This document shows, piece by piece, positions 9,015 through 16,219 of a stretch of 19,532 nucleotides of DNA. The notes beneath the pieces were generated by a model. It worked only from the letters and a program-made list of their open reading frames with translations, ran no database searches and had not been told where the DNA came from. Every line of letters begins with the position of its first letter. Positions within the stretch are counted from its first letter, which is position 1. This stretch comes from Pseudomonadota bacterium (GTDB lineage Bacteria; Pseudomonadota; Alphaproteobacteria; Rhizobiales; Hyphomicrobiaceae). The position numbers were made by a program, and so were the translations under genes. Where the stretch lies: the NCBI GenBank assembly GCA_003242645.1, contig QGVC01000020.1:1-19532 (forward strand), in the 5' to 3' direction.

Positions 9015-10712
9015 ATGTGTGCACGCTCGCCGTTCACGTTCGCCCAGCGGCTGATTTTCTACGGGCTTTCAGTCGCCGTTCCGGTGCTCGCGATCTGCGG
9101 GTTGCTCGTCTATCAGTATACTGCACAGCAATACCGGGCGATCGAGGAGGAGACGCTGGCAGCGGCTCACGAGGTGGCAAGGGATCTTGAAAGAGAGATC
9201 CAAGTCCAGCTTTTGCTCCTCGAGGCTCTGATCGGCGTACTCGGACCTGAGATGGACTTGGCGCGCCTGCACCAGAACGCAAGACGCGCTCTTGTTCCGC
9301 ACGGCGCGCACGTCGTCGTCTACGATGTCGGCGGATGGCAGATTCTCAACACCTCGGTGCCAATGGGCGACCCGCTGCCGGTGAACTATGACCCGGTCCG
9401 AATAAAAGCCATCGTCGAACGTGGTCAGCCCTATGTTTCAGACTACAAGGCTCACTTGATCGACAACCAGCCCGTCTGGATCGTCAGCACCCCCATCCGT
9501 CGGGAAAATGAGCCGAATGGGCTCATTGGCGTTGCCAGGTCACCGGCCACGCTGGTCGATGTGCTTGAGCAGAGGTCACGCCCACCCGATTGGCGGTGGT
9601 ACGTCATCGACCGTTCCAATACGGTCGTCGCCAGCAGGGACAGAACGGCTATCGGCAAGAAGATGCCAGAGCGGTTCGCCCGGGCCTCGGAGGGGGACTC
9701 CGGCGTGGGCTGGCTGGAGCATGGCGGCGGAACGCGTGTGGTGCGAGCTTACGTGCGATCCAAGCTATCCGGATGGTTGGTGGCCGTAGCGGTTCCCGCG
9801 GCTGTCGTTGAGGCTCCCCTTCGGGAGGCCTGGCTCTTGTTCGGATTCGGATCAGCCGTGCTCCTGCTTCTCGCCTTGACCGTCGCGGCCTCGGTCGCCC
9901 GCAAACTTCACGCCAACGTCGACGTGCTCGTTGGCGCGGCGAGAAAGCTCGGTCGCGGTGAGCCGTTGCCAGAGCGCACGTTGGATACGCGGGAGTTCCA
10001 GCAAATTCATGACGCGCTGGTTCTTGCGGCTGCCGAGCGGGAGCAAGGCGAGCAGCGGCGCCACTTGCTTTTGCGCGAGCTTCAGCACCGCACCAACAAT
10101 CTTCTCGCCGTCATCGCCTCGATTGCGAGGCGCACGCTCCTCGATGGCCGGACGATGGCCGAAGCGCGAGAAACTTTGCTCGGGCGTATTCAGGCCCTGG
10201 CCAACGCGAGCGACACGTTGGCGGCCGCGAACTGGCAGGGTGCCGACATGTCGCGTGTCGTCGAGAATGAAATGCGTGCCTTCGCCGGCCGGTATACGGT
10301 GCGAGGGCCTGAGCTCTTGCTGTCGGCACAGGCGGCACAAAACATGTCGCTCGTCATTCACGAGCTCGCAACCAATGCGTCCAAGCACGGCGCGCTCGCG
10401 CACCCGGACGGCAACGTCGCCATAGAATGGCGCATCGAAGAGGGCGATTCAGAGCCTCTTCTGACCTTTGAATGGAAGGAGCGCGGCGGGCCGCCCGCGC
10501 AACCACCCCGTCGGATGGGGTTCGGCTACACCTTATTGAAGACTGTGCTGCGCGACGCCGACCTGAAGCCCGAAATCCAATACGGCCCAGAGGGTCTGCA
10601 TTATCGTGCGACCGTCCGGGTCTGCTCGGTCCTGGCCAACAGTAGCGAGTTTTTCAAGAACCGCAAAGCGAGCACCAAACCGGTGCTTGAGGTCGTCAGC
10701 GGTGCAGAGTGA
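9015..10712 (+). CDS. Membrane-bound sensor histidine kinase, HWE family
   Basis: The 565-residue protein has a membrane segment at about 13-35, a periplasmic sensor region at about 36-268, a second membrane segment at about 270-293, a short HAMP-like linker and a kinase core. The sensor size and position fit a double-Cache (PDC) domain, though this is judged from architecture only. The phospho-acceptor is His358 in R-E-L-Q-H-R-T-N-N-L-L. The N-box is H-E-L-A-T-N-A-S-K-H-G-A (449-460). The F-E-W-K-E segment (485-489) supplies the W-x-E signature of HWE kinases, followed by G-F-G-Y at 502-505. No receiver domain is attached and no response regulator is nearby, so the partner is unknown; HWE kinases often feed PhyR-type general-stress regulators in alphaproteobacteria. 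The 3' end overlaps the convergent methyltransferase gene by 17 bases. The ATG at 9015 lacks a strong ribosome-binding site. Confidence 0.9.
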   Translation: MCARSPFTFAQRLIFYGLSVAVPVLAICGLLVYQYTAQQYRAIEEETLAAAHEVARDLEREIQVQLLLLEALIGVLGPEMDLARLHQNARRALVPHGAHVVVYDVGGWQILNTSVPMGDPLPVNYDPVRIKAIVERGQPYVSDYKAHLIDNQPVWIVSTPIRRENEPNGLIGVARSPATLVDVLEQRSRPPDWRWYVIDRSNTVVASRDRTAIGKKMPERFARASEGDSGVGWLEHGGGTRVVRAYVRSKLSGWLVAVAVPAAVVEAPLREAWLLFGFGSAVLLLLALTVAASVARKLHANVDVLVGAARKLGRGEPLPERTLDTREFQQIHDALVLAAAEREQGEQRRHLLLRELQHRTNNLLAVIASIARRTLLDGRTMAEARETLLGRIQALANASDTLAAANWQGADMSRVVENEMRAFAGRYTVRGPELLLSAQAAQNMSLVIHELATNASKHGALAHPDGNVAIEWRIEEGDSEPLLTFEWKERGGPPAQPPRRMGFGYTLLKTVLRDADLKPEIQYGPEGLHYRATVRVCSVLANSSEFFKNRKASTKPVLEVVSGAE

Positions 10713-11925
10713 TGACGATTTCCAGGTAAGGCGCGTAGATGAACTGATCGATCGGCGTGATTGACCCGATCTGGTAGCCGCCGTCGATCAGAACGCGCGC
10801 GTCGCGCGCTGCTGTAGCGGGATTGCAGGAGACCATCACGATCTTAGGCACGGTCGAACGGGCCAGCATCTCAGCTTGCGCCTTCGCGCCCGCCCGCGGC
10901 GGATCGAGAACAACGGCGTCGAAACCCTCCAGCTCGCCCCGCGATAATGGCTCGCGCATCAAGTCGCGAACCTTCGCGCTGACAGGCTTCAGACCAGGTG
11001 CTGCGCGCGCCGCTGCCTCAAGCGCCTCGATGGCTCGCCGGTCCGCATCCACAGCGAGCACGCGCGCTTGCCGCGCCATCGGAAAGGTAAACGTTCCGAG
11101 ACCGGCAAAAAGGTCCGCCACATGCCGGGCTTTGCCAACCTCGCGCAGGACGATCTCCGTCATAATCGCTTCGGCCTCAGGCACAGCCTGCAGAAATGCG
11201 GCCCGCGGAAGCTCGACCCGCACCCCGCCGAGGCGAACTGAGGGGGGACGGTTGAGGTAAGCGAGCTGCCCGAACACGACGAGCCGCTGGAGCCCGGCTT
11301 CAGCTGCGCGTCGCGCTAGAATGGCGCTTGTTTCCGGCGCGAGCTGTGCCTTCCCCTCCTCAATGGCGACGTCGAGCCCCTCTTCAGCCCGCGTCACAAT
11401 CAGCCGCCCGCCCGCGCCCGATGGCAGGGCCAGCCGTGCCAGCTCGCGCAGTACGGGCAGGGCCTCGACGATCAAGGGGTCGAGCACGGGACACTCGGTG
11501 AGGTCCACCAGGGCGTGAGTGCCTTCCCGGCGAAAGCCGAGCACGACTTCGTCACCGCGACGCGCAACGCCGAAGGCCGCCCGCCGGCGTGAACGGGGAG
11601 CAACCATCCGCAAGGGCTCGGGCGTGATGTCGATGCCGCGGTGAGCGAACGCCTGCAACAACGCCGAGAGCTTCCAACTGCGGTAAAGCTCAGGCGACAT
11701 ATGCTGGGCCACGCAGCCCCCACATGCTCCGAAATGCCGGCACAACGGCTGCCGGCGGTCGGGGCTTTCCGCCAATCTCTCGGCTGTTCCGTCGGACAAA
11801 CGCCAACGCTCGCCGGGCAAAGCAAATGGCACATAAACCGGGCCGTCCGGCGTTTCGGCGACCCCGTCCCCCTGCGCGCCGAGACGAGTGATCTCGACGA
11901 TTGTACCCGCACCAGCCTCACTCAT
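10696..11925 (-). CDS. TrmA/RlmD-family RNA (uracil-5-)-methyltransferase with Fe-S cluster motif
   Basis: The 409-residue product is a SAM-dependent methyltransferase expected to make 5-methyluridine in RNA. An N-terminal TRAM-like RNA-binding domain (about 5-58) is followed by a four-cysteine set, Cys62, Cys68, Cys71 and Cys145, with the C-x5-C-x2-C spacing that holds a [4Fe-4S] cluster in RumA/RlmD. The SAM-binding motif D-L-F-A-G-L-G-T-F is at 271-279, D-P-P-R-A-G at 341-346, the catalytic Cys367 in S-C-N-P, and the conserved Glu402 near the C-terminus. Whether it modifies 23S rRNA or tRNA cannot be told from sequence, so no symbol is given. The ATG at 11925 overlaps the tlyA stop by 8 bases, indicating one operon; an upstream in-frame TTG at 11940 is less likely. 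The 3' end runs 17 bases into the convergent kinase gene. Confidence 0.9.
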   Translation of the reverse strand: MSEAGAGTIVEITRLGAQGDGVAETPDGPVYVPFALPGERWRLSDGTAERLAESPDRRQPLCRHFGACGGCVAQHMSPELYRSWKLSALLQAFAHRGIDITPEPLRMVAPRSRRRAAFGVARRGDEVVLGFRREGTHALVDLTECPVLDPLIVEALPVLRELARLALPSGAGGRLIVTRAEEGLDVAIEEGKAQLAPETSAILARRAAEAGLQRLVVFGQLAYLNRPPSVRLGGVRVELPRAAFLQAVPEAEAIMTEIVLREVGKARHVADLFAGLGTFTFPMARQARVLAVDADRRAIEALEAAARAAPGLKPVSAKVRDLMREPLSRGELEGFDAVVLDPPRAGAKAQAEMLARSTVPKIVMVSCNPATAARDARVLIDGGYQIGSITPIDQFIYAPYLEIVITLHR

Positions 11926-12691
11926 GCTTGCGGGCTCCAATCAGATACTCCTGGTTGCCGGAGCCGCCCAGCAGAGGAGAGTCGATCACGCCCTCGACAG
12001 TCCAACCGGGTTGCTGGGACAGCCAGCTCGAAACCAAGTCCACCGCGCGCTGGCGGTCTGCGGGGTCGCGCACAACGCCGGACTTGCCGACGGCCGCGCG
12101 GCCGGCTTCGAACTGCGGCTTGATCAACGCGATCAGCCAGGCCCCACGCGCGGCGAACGACAGGGGGACCGGGAGGACCTTGGTCAGCGAAATGAAGCTG
12201 ACATCGGCAACAAGAGCCCCAACAGGCTCTGGCACCTCTGCGCGCGACAATACCCGCGCGTCGGTGCCTTCGAGAGAGACGACGCGGCTATCCTGACGCA
12301 ACGATGGGTGGAGCTGACCCCGGCCAACATCGACGGCGTACACGCGGCGGGCGCCCGCCTCCAGCAATACCTGAGTGAAGCCGCCCGTCGACGCTCCGAT
12401 ATCCAACGCCACGCGACCCGAAGCATCGAACCCGAATTGCGCGAGGGCCGCCGAGAGCTTGACCCCGCCGCGGGAAACAAAACTGTTCGCGCCGGAAACG
12501 ACGGAGACTTCGTCGGTTTCCCGGATCTCCAGACCGGCCTTGGTCTGTGGAGCACCATTCACCAGGACGCAGCCGCGCGCAATCAGATCGCGTGCCCGCG
12601 AGCGCGTTGCTGCGAGGCCCCTGTCGACCAGAGCCCGATCAAGTCGTGTGCGAACCATCCCTCTGCTTTCACGTTCTCCGAACATAGGCAT
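11918..12691 (-). CDS. tlyA: TlyA family rRNA (cytidine-2'-O)-methyltransferase
   Basis: The product (up to 257 residues) combines an S4 RNA-binding domain at the N-terminus (R-L-D-R-A-L-V-D-R-G-L through V-L-V-N-G) with an FtsJ-like Rossmann methyltransferase domain. S-R-G-G-V-K-L is the conserved linker motif. L-D-I-G-A-S-T-G-G-F-T is the SAM-binding loop, and A-D-V-S-F-I-S-L and L-I-K-P-Q-F-E follow as in other TlyA proteins. TlyA methylates ribosomal RNA on ribose 2'-OH of cytidine; in mycobacteria this affects capreomycin sensitivity. Two starts are possible: ATG 12691 has GGTGAG upstream, while ATG 12658 gives an N-terminus closer to the usual one but has a ribosome-binding site that is too close. 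It is divergent from the superoxide dismutase and co-transcribed with the methyltransferase downstream. Confidence 0.93.
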   Translation of the reverse strand: MPMFGERESRGMVRTRLDRALVDRGLAATRSRARDLIARGCVLVNGAPQTKAGLEIRETDEVSVVSGANSFVSRGGVKLSAALAQFGFDASGRVALDIGASTGGFTQVLLEAGARRVYAVDVGRGQLHPSLRQDSRVVSLEGTDARVLSRAEVPEPVGALVADVSFISLTKVLPVPLSFAARGAWLIALIKPQFEAGRAAVGKSGVVRDPADRQRAVDLVSSWLSQQPGWTVEGVIDSPLLGGSGNQEYLIGARKHE

Positions 12692-12709
12692 TCTCTCACC
12701 GGAATGCCT

Positions 12710-12719
12710 GCGCTAGCGC
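12710..12719. promoter_or_regulatory. 10-base perfect palindrome in the tlyA-sod divergent region
   Basis: GCGCTAGCGC is a perfect 10-base palindrome 18 bases upstream of the longer tlyA start and about 70 bases before the sod ATG. It could be an operator half-site pair; no known regulator motif is recognised. Confidence 0.3.
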
Positions 12720-12736
12720 GGCTGCGAGGTATCTGT

Positions 12737-12754
12737 GCGCGCTCTCAAGCGCGC
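12737..12754 (+). other. Perfect 7-bp hairpin in the probable sod leader
   Basis: GCGCGCT (12737-12743) and AGCGCGC (12748-12754) are exact complements around a CTCA loop, 38 bases before the sod ATG. If transcription starts upstream, this GC-rich stem lies in the 5' leader of sod; otherwise it may be a protein-binding palindrome. Confidence 0.4.
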
Positions 12755-12791
12755 CAGAACTGCTCGATCATTTGGTCACGGAGCCGAACCC

Positions 12792-13511
12792 ATGCCCTTG
12801 CTCAATCGACGCGGATTCATCATCGGCGCCGCAGCCCTGTCGACATATGTGGTCGCTGACCGGAGTTGGGGACAGACGACACAAGGTCCGTTCAAACTCC
12901 CTCCCCTGCCATATCCCGCGAACAGCCTCGAGCCAAATATCGACGCGCGCACGATGGAGCTTCATCACGACCGGCACCACGCCAGCTACGTCAACAAGCT
13001 CAACGAAGCCCTGCGGGACCATGAGAAGCTGGCCAAACGACCGCTTGAAGAGATCGTCGCCAATCTCAACGACGTGCCCGAGAGCATTCGCACCACGGTT
13101 CGCAACAATGCCGGCGGCCACGCCAACCATTCGATGTTCTGGGAGGTCATGGGGCCTGACGGCGGCAAGCCGGAGGGAGACCTTCAGGCCGCGATCGAGC
13201 GAGACTTCGGCGGTCTGAATCAGCTGCAGCAGCGCTTTAATAATGCCGGTTTAAGCGTGTTTGGCTCGGGCTGGGTTTTCGTTACGGTTGACCCCGATGG
13301 CCGGCTAGCGATCACCACACGCCCCAACCAGGATACACCCTTGATGGACGGCCAACGCGTGCTATTCGGCAACGACGTGTGGGAGCACGCCTATTACCTG
13401 AAGTACCAGAACCGTCGCGACGAATACTTGAAGAACTGGTGGAACGTCGTGAACTGGAAGGCGGTCGGCGATCGCTACAACCGCGCCAGATCTGGCAATC
13501 TGGGCATCTGA
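12792..13511 (+). CDS. Superoxide dismutase, Mn-type, with Tat signal peptide
   Basis: The 239-residue product converts superoxide to hydrogen peroxide and oxygen. Residues 5-20 (N-R-R-G-F-I-I-G-A-A-A-L) form a twin-arginine signal, so the enzyme should fold in the cytoplasm and act in the periplasm. The mature enzyme closely follows E. coli SodA: metal ligands are His58 (first His of L-H-H-D), His113 (N-H-S-M-F-W), Asp195 and His199 (D-V-W-E-H-A). Gly109 in A-G-G-H-A-N-H and Gln180 in P-N-Q-D-T-P are the Mn-type choices, where Fe enzymes carry Gln and Ala-Gly respectively. The ATG at 12792 was chosen over an in-frame GTG at 12735 because GGAG lies 8 bases before it and the Tat motif then starts at the N-terminus. 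The gene converges on the bd-oxidase operon with a 35-base gap. Metal use (Mn or cambialistic) is inference. Confidence 0.94.
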   Translation: MPLLNRRGFIIGAAALSTYVVADRSWGQTTQGPFKLPPLPYPANSLEPNIDARTMELHHDRHHASYVNKLNEALRDHEKLAKRPLEEIVANLNDVPESIRTTVRNNAGGHANHSMFWEVMGPDGGKPEGDLQAAIERDFGGLNQLQQRFNNAGLSVFGSGWVFVTVDPDGRLAITTRPNQDTPLMDGQRVLFGNDVWEHAYYLKYQNRRDEYLKNWWNVVNWKAVGDRYNRARSGNLGI

Positions 13512-13546
13512 GCAAAAGCACTAGTCCCCGCCGTGGAGTAACAGCC

Positions 13547-13681
13547 CTACGGCATCAGCGCCCATCGAAGAGCGTACGCGACGCCGGCAACCACGGCCAC
13601 TCCGGCGATCCATAACCCCACAAACCAGAGCAGCCGACGAGCAATTCCAGGCGGGGGCTGCCTGGGCTCGGGCTCGCTCAT
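13547..13681 (-). CDS. 44-residue DUF2474/CydX-like membrane peptide of the bd oxidase
   Basis: A small frame directly after cydB encodes 44 residues. It has a short Pro/Glu/Arg-rich N-terminus (residues 1-16 including R-R), one hydrophobic helix at about 18-38 (L-W-F-V-G-L-W-I-A-G-V) and a basic end. This is the build of the DUF2474 peptides that follow cyanide-insensitive (Cio) bd oxidases and of the CydX-like accessory subunits, which stabilise the oxidase haems in E. coli. The ATG shares one base with the cydB stop (TGATG), and GGGAGG lies 9 bases upstream, so it is translated with the operon. It ends at a TAG, 35 bases from the convergent sod stop. Length, position and helix all fit; the exact family was judged by eye. 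Confidence 0.8.
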   Translation of the reverse strand: MSEPEPRQPPPGIARRLLWFVGLWIAGVAVVAGVAYALRWALMP

Positions 13682-14685
13682 CAGTGATAGCCTCCCTCAA
13701 CGCCGACCTTTCCGCGGAACACCCAATAGGAATAGGCGGTGTAAACCAGGATCAGCGGCAACAGCGCCGCTGCACCAAGGAGCACGAATGCCAAGCTGCT
13801 ATCCGGCGCGGCGGCATCCCAGATCGTGATCTCGGTTGGGACGAGATATGGATAAAAGCTGATCCCGATGCCGATATACGAAAGAAGAAACAACCCGATG
13901 GCGGCGAAGAACGGTGCATATTCTCGGCGCTGGGCCAATGATTGGAATAGAACGTACGCAACAAGAATGACCAGAAGCGGCACCGGCAAAGTATAAAGAA
14001 CTGCGGGCCAGCTGAACCAGCGCTCCATATAGACGGGATTGAGAAACGGCGTTGCGATGCTGACCAGAGCAATTCCAATGAGTGTTCCGATTCCGGCCCG
14101 ATATGCCCATTCATAGGCCCGGCTTTGCAGATCCCCATCGGTTTTCATGATGAGCCACGTGGCTCCCAGCAGAGCATAGCCCACCACCAGGGCGACGCCA
14201 GTTAACACGCTAAACGGCGTCAACCAGTCCCACCAGCCGCCTGCATACGCCCGGTCGGCAACCTTGATGCCTTGAACAAGCGCTCCCAGCGTAATCCCTT
14301 GGGCCAACGCTGCGACGATCGAGCCAACAGCGAAACCTAAATCCCAGAGGTGCTTGTTACGCCGCGACCGGTAGCGAAACTCAAAGGCGACGCCTCGGAA
14401 AATCAATGCCAGGACCATCGCAATGATCGGCGCATACAGAGCCGAAAAAATAATTCCGTATGCGAGCGGAAAACCGGCGAGAAGACCACCCCCTCCGGCA
14501 ACGAGCCAGGTTTCGTTGCCATCCCATACGGGAGCAATCGAATTCATCATCCTTCGACGGTCTTCTTCGGCGGGGAAAAAGGGAAATAGAATGCCTATCC
14601 CCAAATCGAACCCATCGACGATGACGTAAATCAGAACCGCCAACGCGATCACAGCAGCGAAAATGAAGGCGAGATCAAGCGCCAC
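13681..14685 (-). CDS. cydB: Cytochrome bd-type (Cio) quinol oxidase subunit II
   Basis: The 334-residue product is a highly hydrophobic protein with about eight or nine membrane helices and is the second subunit of the bd quinol oxidase in the inner membrane. Conserved signatures include V-D-G-F-D-L-G-I-G at 23-31 and A-P-V-W-D-G-N-E-T-W near 51-60. The subunit supports the haem-bearing CydA. The GTG at 14685 was chosen because a GGGAGG (14691-14696, minus strand) sits 5 bases before it and the N-terminus then begins just ahead of the first helix; the longer frame to 14739 would add an unlikely charged leader. It overlaps the cydA stop by 11 bases and the next gene's ATG by one base, so all three are translationally linked. 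Hand counts of sampled 60-base lines give 45-50% GC, lower than flanking genes. Confidence 0.95.
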   Translation of the reverse strand: MALDLAFIFAAVIALAVLIYVIVDGFDLGIGILFPFFPAEEDRRRMMNSIAPVWDGNETWLVAGGGGLLAGFPLAYGIIFSALYAPIIAMVLALIFRGVAFEFRYRSRRNKHLWDLGFAVGSIVAALAQGITLGALVQGIKVADRAYAGGWWDWLTPFSVLTGVALVVGYALLGATWLIMKTDGDLQSRAYEWAYRAGIGTLIGIALVSIATPFLNPVYMERWFSWPAVLYTLPVPLLVILVAYVLFQSLAQRREYAPFFAAIGLFLLSYIGIGISFYPYLVPTEITIWDAAAPDSSLAFVLLGAAALLPLILVYTAYSYWVFRGKVGVEGGYH

Positions 14686-16117
14686 GGCCGCCTCCCTGCA
14701 CTCTCGCAAACTCGTCCTGCTCTTCTTCCGGTCCGTCAAGTAGTGCCGGCGCCGGAGTAACCCCGGCTGTCCGGATCGGCGCGTGGGAAACTTCGGGCTC
14801 GGCGGCTTCCGGTGGGTGTCCGATCAGGCGGAAGATGTAGACCGTACCTGCCCCGAAAACGAGCAGGTAGATGATGAAAAACGCAAGAAGCGATGAGCCG
14901 ACGCCCGCCGCTGCGATCGGCGAGGCGGATTCGGATGTCCTCAATAAGCCGTAGACGGTATAGGGCTGCCGCCCCACCTCGGCCACGTACCACCCGGCCA
15001 GCACGGCAATAAGACCGGATGGCCCCATGAAAACCGCCCACCGCAACAATGCGGTTGAGTCATAGAGCCGCCCCTTCCACCGGAGCCAAGCGGCCCAAAT
15101 GCCGATCGCCGCCATCAAGAAGCCGATCAAAACCATGATGCGGAAGGTCCAAAACAGGCTTGGGGCATGCGGCCAATCCTCTCGCGGCCATTCTTTCAGG
15201 CCCTTGACGACCCCGTTCAACTCGTGGGTCAGGAGTAGTGAGCTCCCCTTCGGTATCGAGATGGCATATCGCGTCGTCGCCGCTTCCATGTCGGGCCACC
15301 CGACGATGTAGAATGGGGCCCCCGCCATAGTGTCGAAATGGCCCTCCACTGCGGCGATCTTCGCGGGCTGGTGCTCATACGCATTGAGACCATGCAAATC
15401 GCCAACAATGATTTGCAGCGGCGCGGTTATCAATGCCATCCACATCGCCATGGAAAACATGATCCGCGCGCCCTCGTTGCTACGGTCGCGCAGAAGGTGA
15501 TAGGCCCCGACGCCGCCCACAACAAACGCGGTTGTTAGGTACGCCGCAATCAGCGTATGCGCAAACCGATAAATGAACGACGGATTAAAAATGACGTCCC
15601 AATAGTTCGTCGGAATGAACTGGCCGGCCTCATTGATTGCGTGACCGGCTGGCGTTTGCATCCAGCTATTCACCGCAAGAATCCAGAACGCGGAAAAAGC
15701 CGTACCAAGGGCAACCATTACGGTTGCAAACATGTGCAGCCCGCGGCCGACCCGGTTCAGACCGAACAGCATAATGCCTAAAAAACCGGCCTCGAGGAAA
15801 AAGGCGGTGAACACCTCGTAAGCCATCAGCGGTCCGATTACTGGGCCTGCCTTATCGGAAAAAACGCTCCAATTCGTGCCGAACTGGTAGGTCATCACGA
15901 TTCCCGAGACGACCCCCATGGCAAAGGCCACGGCAAAAACCTTCACCCAATAATTGAAGAGGGAATGGTAAATCTGGCGGCCCGTCCACAGATGAAGCCC
16001 CTGCAGCACCGCCAGGTAGCTCGCGAGGCCGATGGTCAAAGCCGGGAACAGGAAATGGAAGCTGACAGTGAACGCGAACTGGACACGGGCCAAGAAAATT
16101 GCGTCAGTCCAATCCAT
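14675..16117 (-). CDS. cydA: Cytochrome bd-type (Cio) quinol oxidase subunit I
   Basis: The 480-residue product is the haem-carrying subunit of a bd quinol:oxygen oxidase. Expected haem ligands and proton-path residues are present: His21 (S-F-H-F-L-F-P), Glu101 and Glu109 (Y-E-V-F-T-A-F-F-L-E-A-G), His187 (R-F-A-H-T) and Met328 (F-R-I-M). The quinol-binding Q-loop keeps Lys253 and Glu258 (K-I-A-A-V-E-G-H), and G-R-Q-P-Y-T-V-Y-G is at 382-390. Only about 70 residues separate Glu258 from Met328, against roughly 136 in E. coli CydA, so this is the short-Q-loop class that includes cyanide-insensitive CioA. The ATG at 16117 follows GAGG by 6 bases; an in-frame TTG lies two codons upstream. The C-terminus is acidic and Pro-rich, probably a cytoplasmic tail. 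A stress-type promoter match lies upstream. Confidence 0.96.
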   Translation of the reverse strand: MDWTDAIFLARVQFAFTVSFHFLFPALTIGLASYLAVLQGLHLWTGRQIYHSLFNYWVKVFAVAFAMGVVSGIVMTYQFGTNWSVFSDKAGPVIGPLMAYEVFTAFFLEAGFLGIMLFGLNRVGRGLHMFATVMVALGTAFSAFWILAVNSWMQTPAGHAINEAGQFIPTNYWDVIFNPSFIYRFAHTLIAAYLTTAFVVGGVGAYHLLRDRSNEGARIMFSMAMWMALITAPLQIIVGDLHGLNAYEHQPAKIAAVEGHFDTMAGAPFYIVGWPDMEAATTRYAISIPKGSSLLLTHELNGVVKGLKEWPREDWPHAPSLFWTFRIMVLIGFLMAAIGIWAAWLRWKGRLYDSTALLRWAVFMGPSGLIAVLAGWYVAEVGRQPYTVYGLLRTSESASPIAAAGVGSSLLAFFIIYLLVFGAGTVYIFRLIGHPPEAAEPEVSHAPIRTAGVTPAPALLDGPEEEQDEFARVQGGGRGA

Positions 16118-16179
16118 CGCCAACCTCGCTCAGACGCGCGCACCCGCCACACAAGCAGGATGCCGTGTGCGTACGCGGT

Positions 16180-16204
16180 AACTCAGGCGGCTGCGAAACG
16201 TTCC
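16180..16204 (-). promoter_or_regulatory. Candidate EcfG/RpoE2-type general stress promoter for cydAB
   Basis: On the minus strand, GGAAC (16204-16200) is followed after exactly 16 bases by AGTT (16183-16180). Alphaproteobacterial general-stress sigma factors of the EcfG/RpoE2 type recognise GGAAC, 16-17 bases, then CGTT or GTT. The match is complete apart from the first -10 base. It lies 63 bases upstream of the cydA ATG, a normal leader length, and points toward cydA. It is in the only gap between dxs and cydA. Confidence 0.5.
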
Positions 16205-16219
16205 CTTCTGAGCGTCGGG

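Noticed and set aside
11888..12859. 323-codon plus-strand frame across tlyA and the sod leader
   Set aside because: It is antisense to tlyA with low-complexity composition and runs over the start of sod in another frame.
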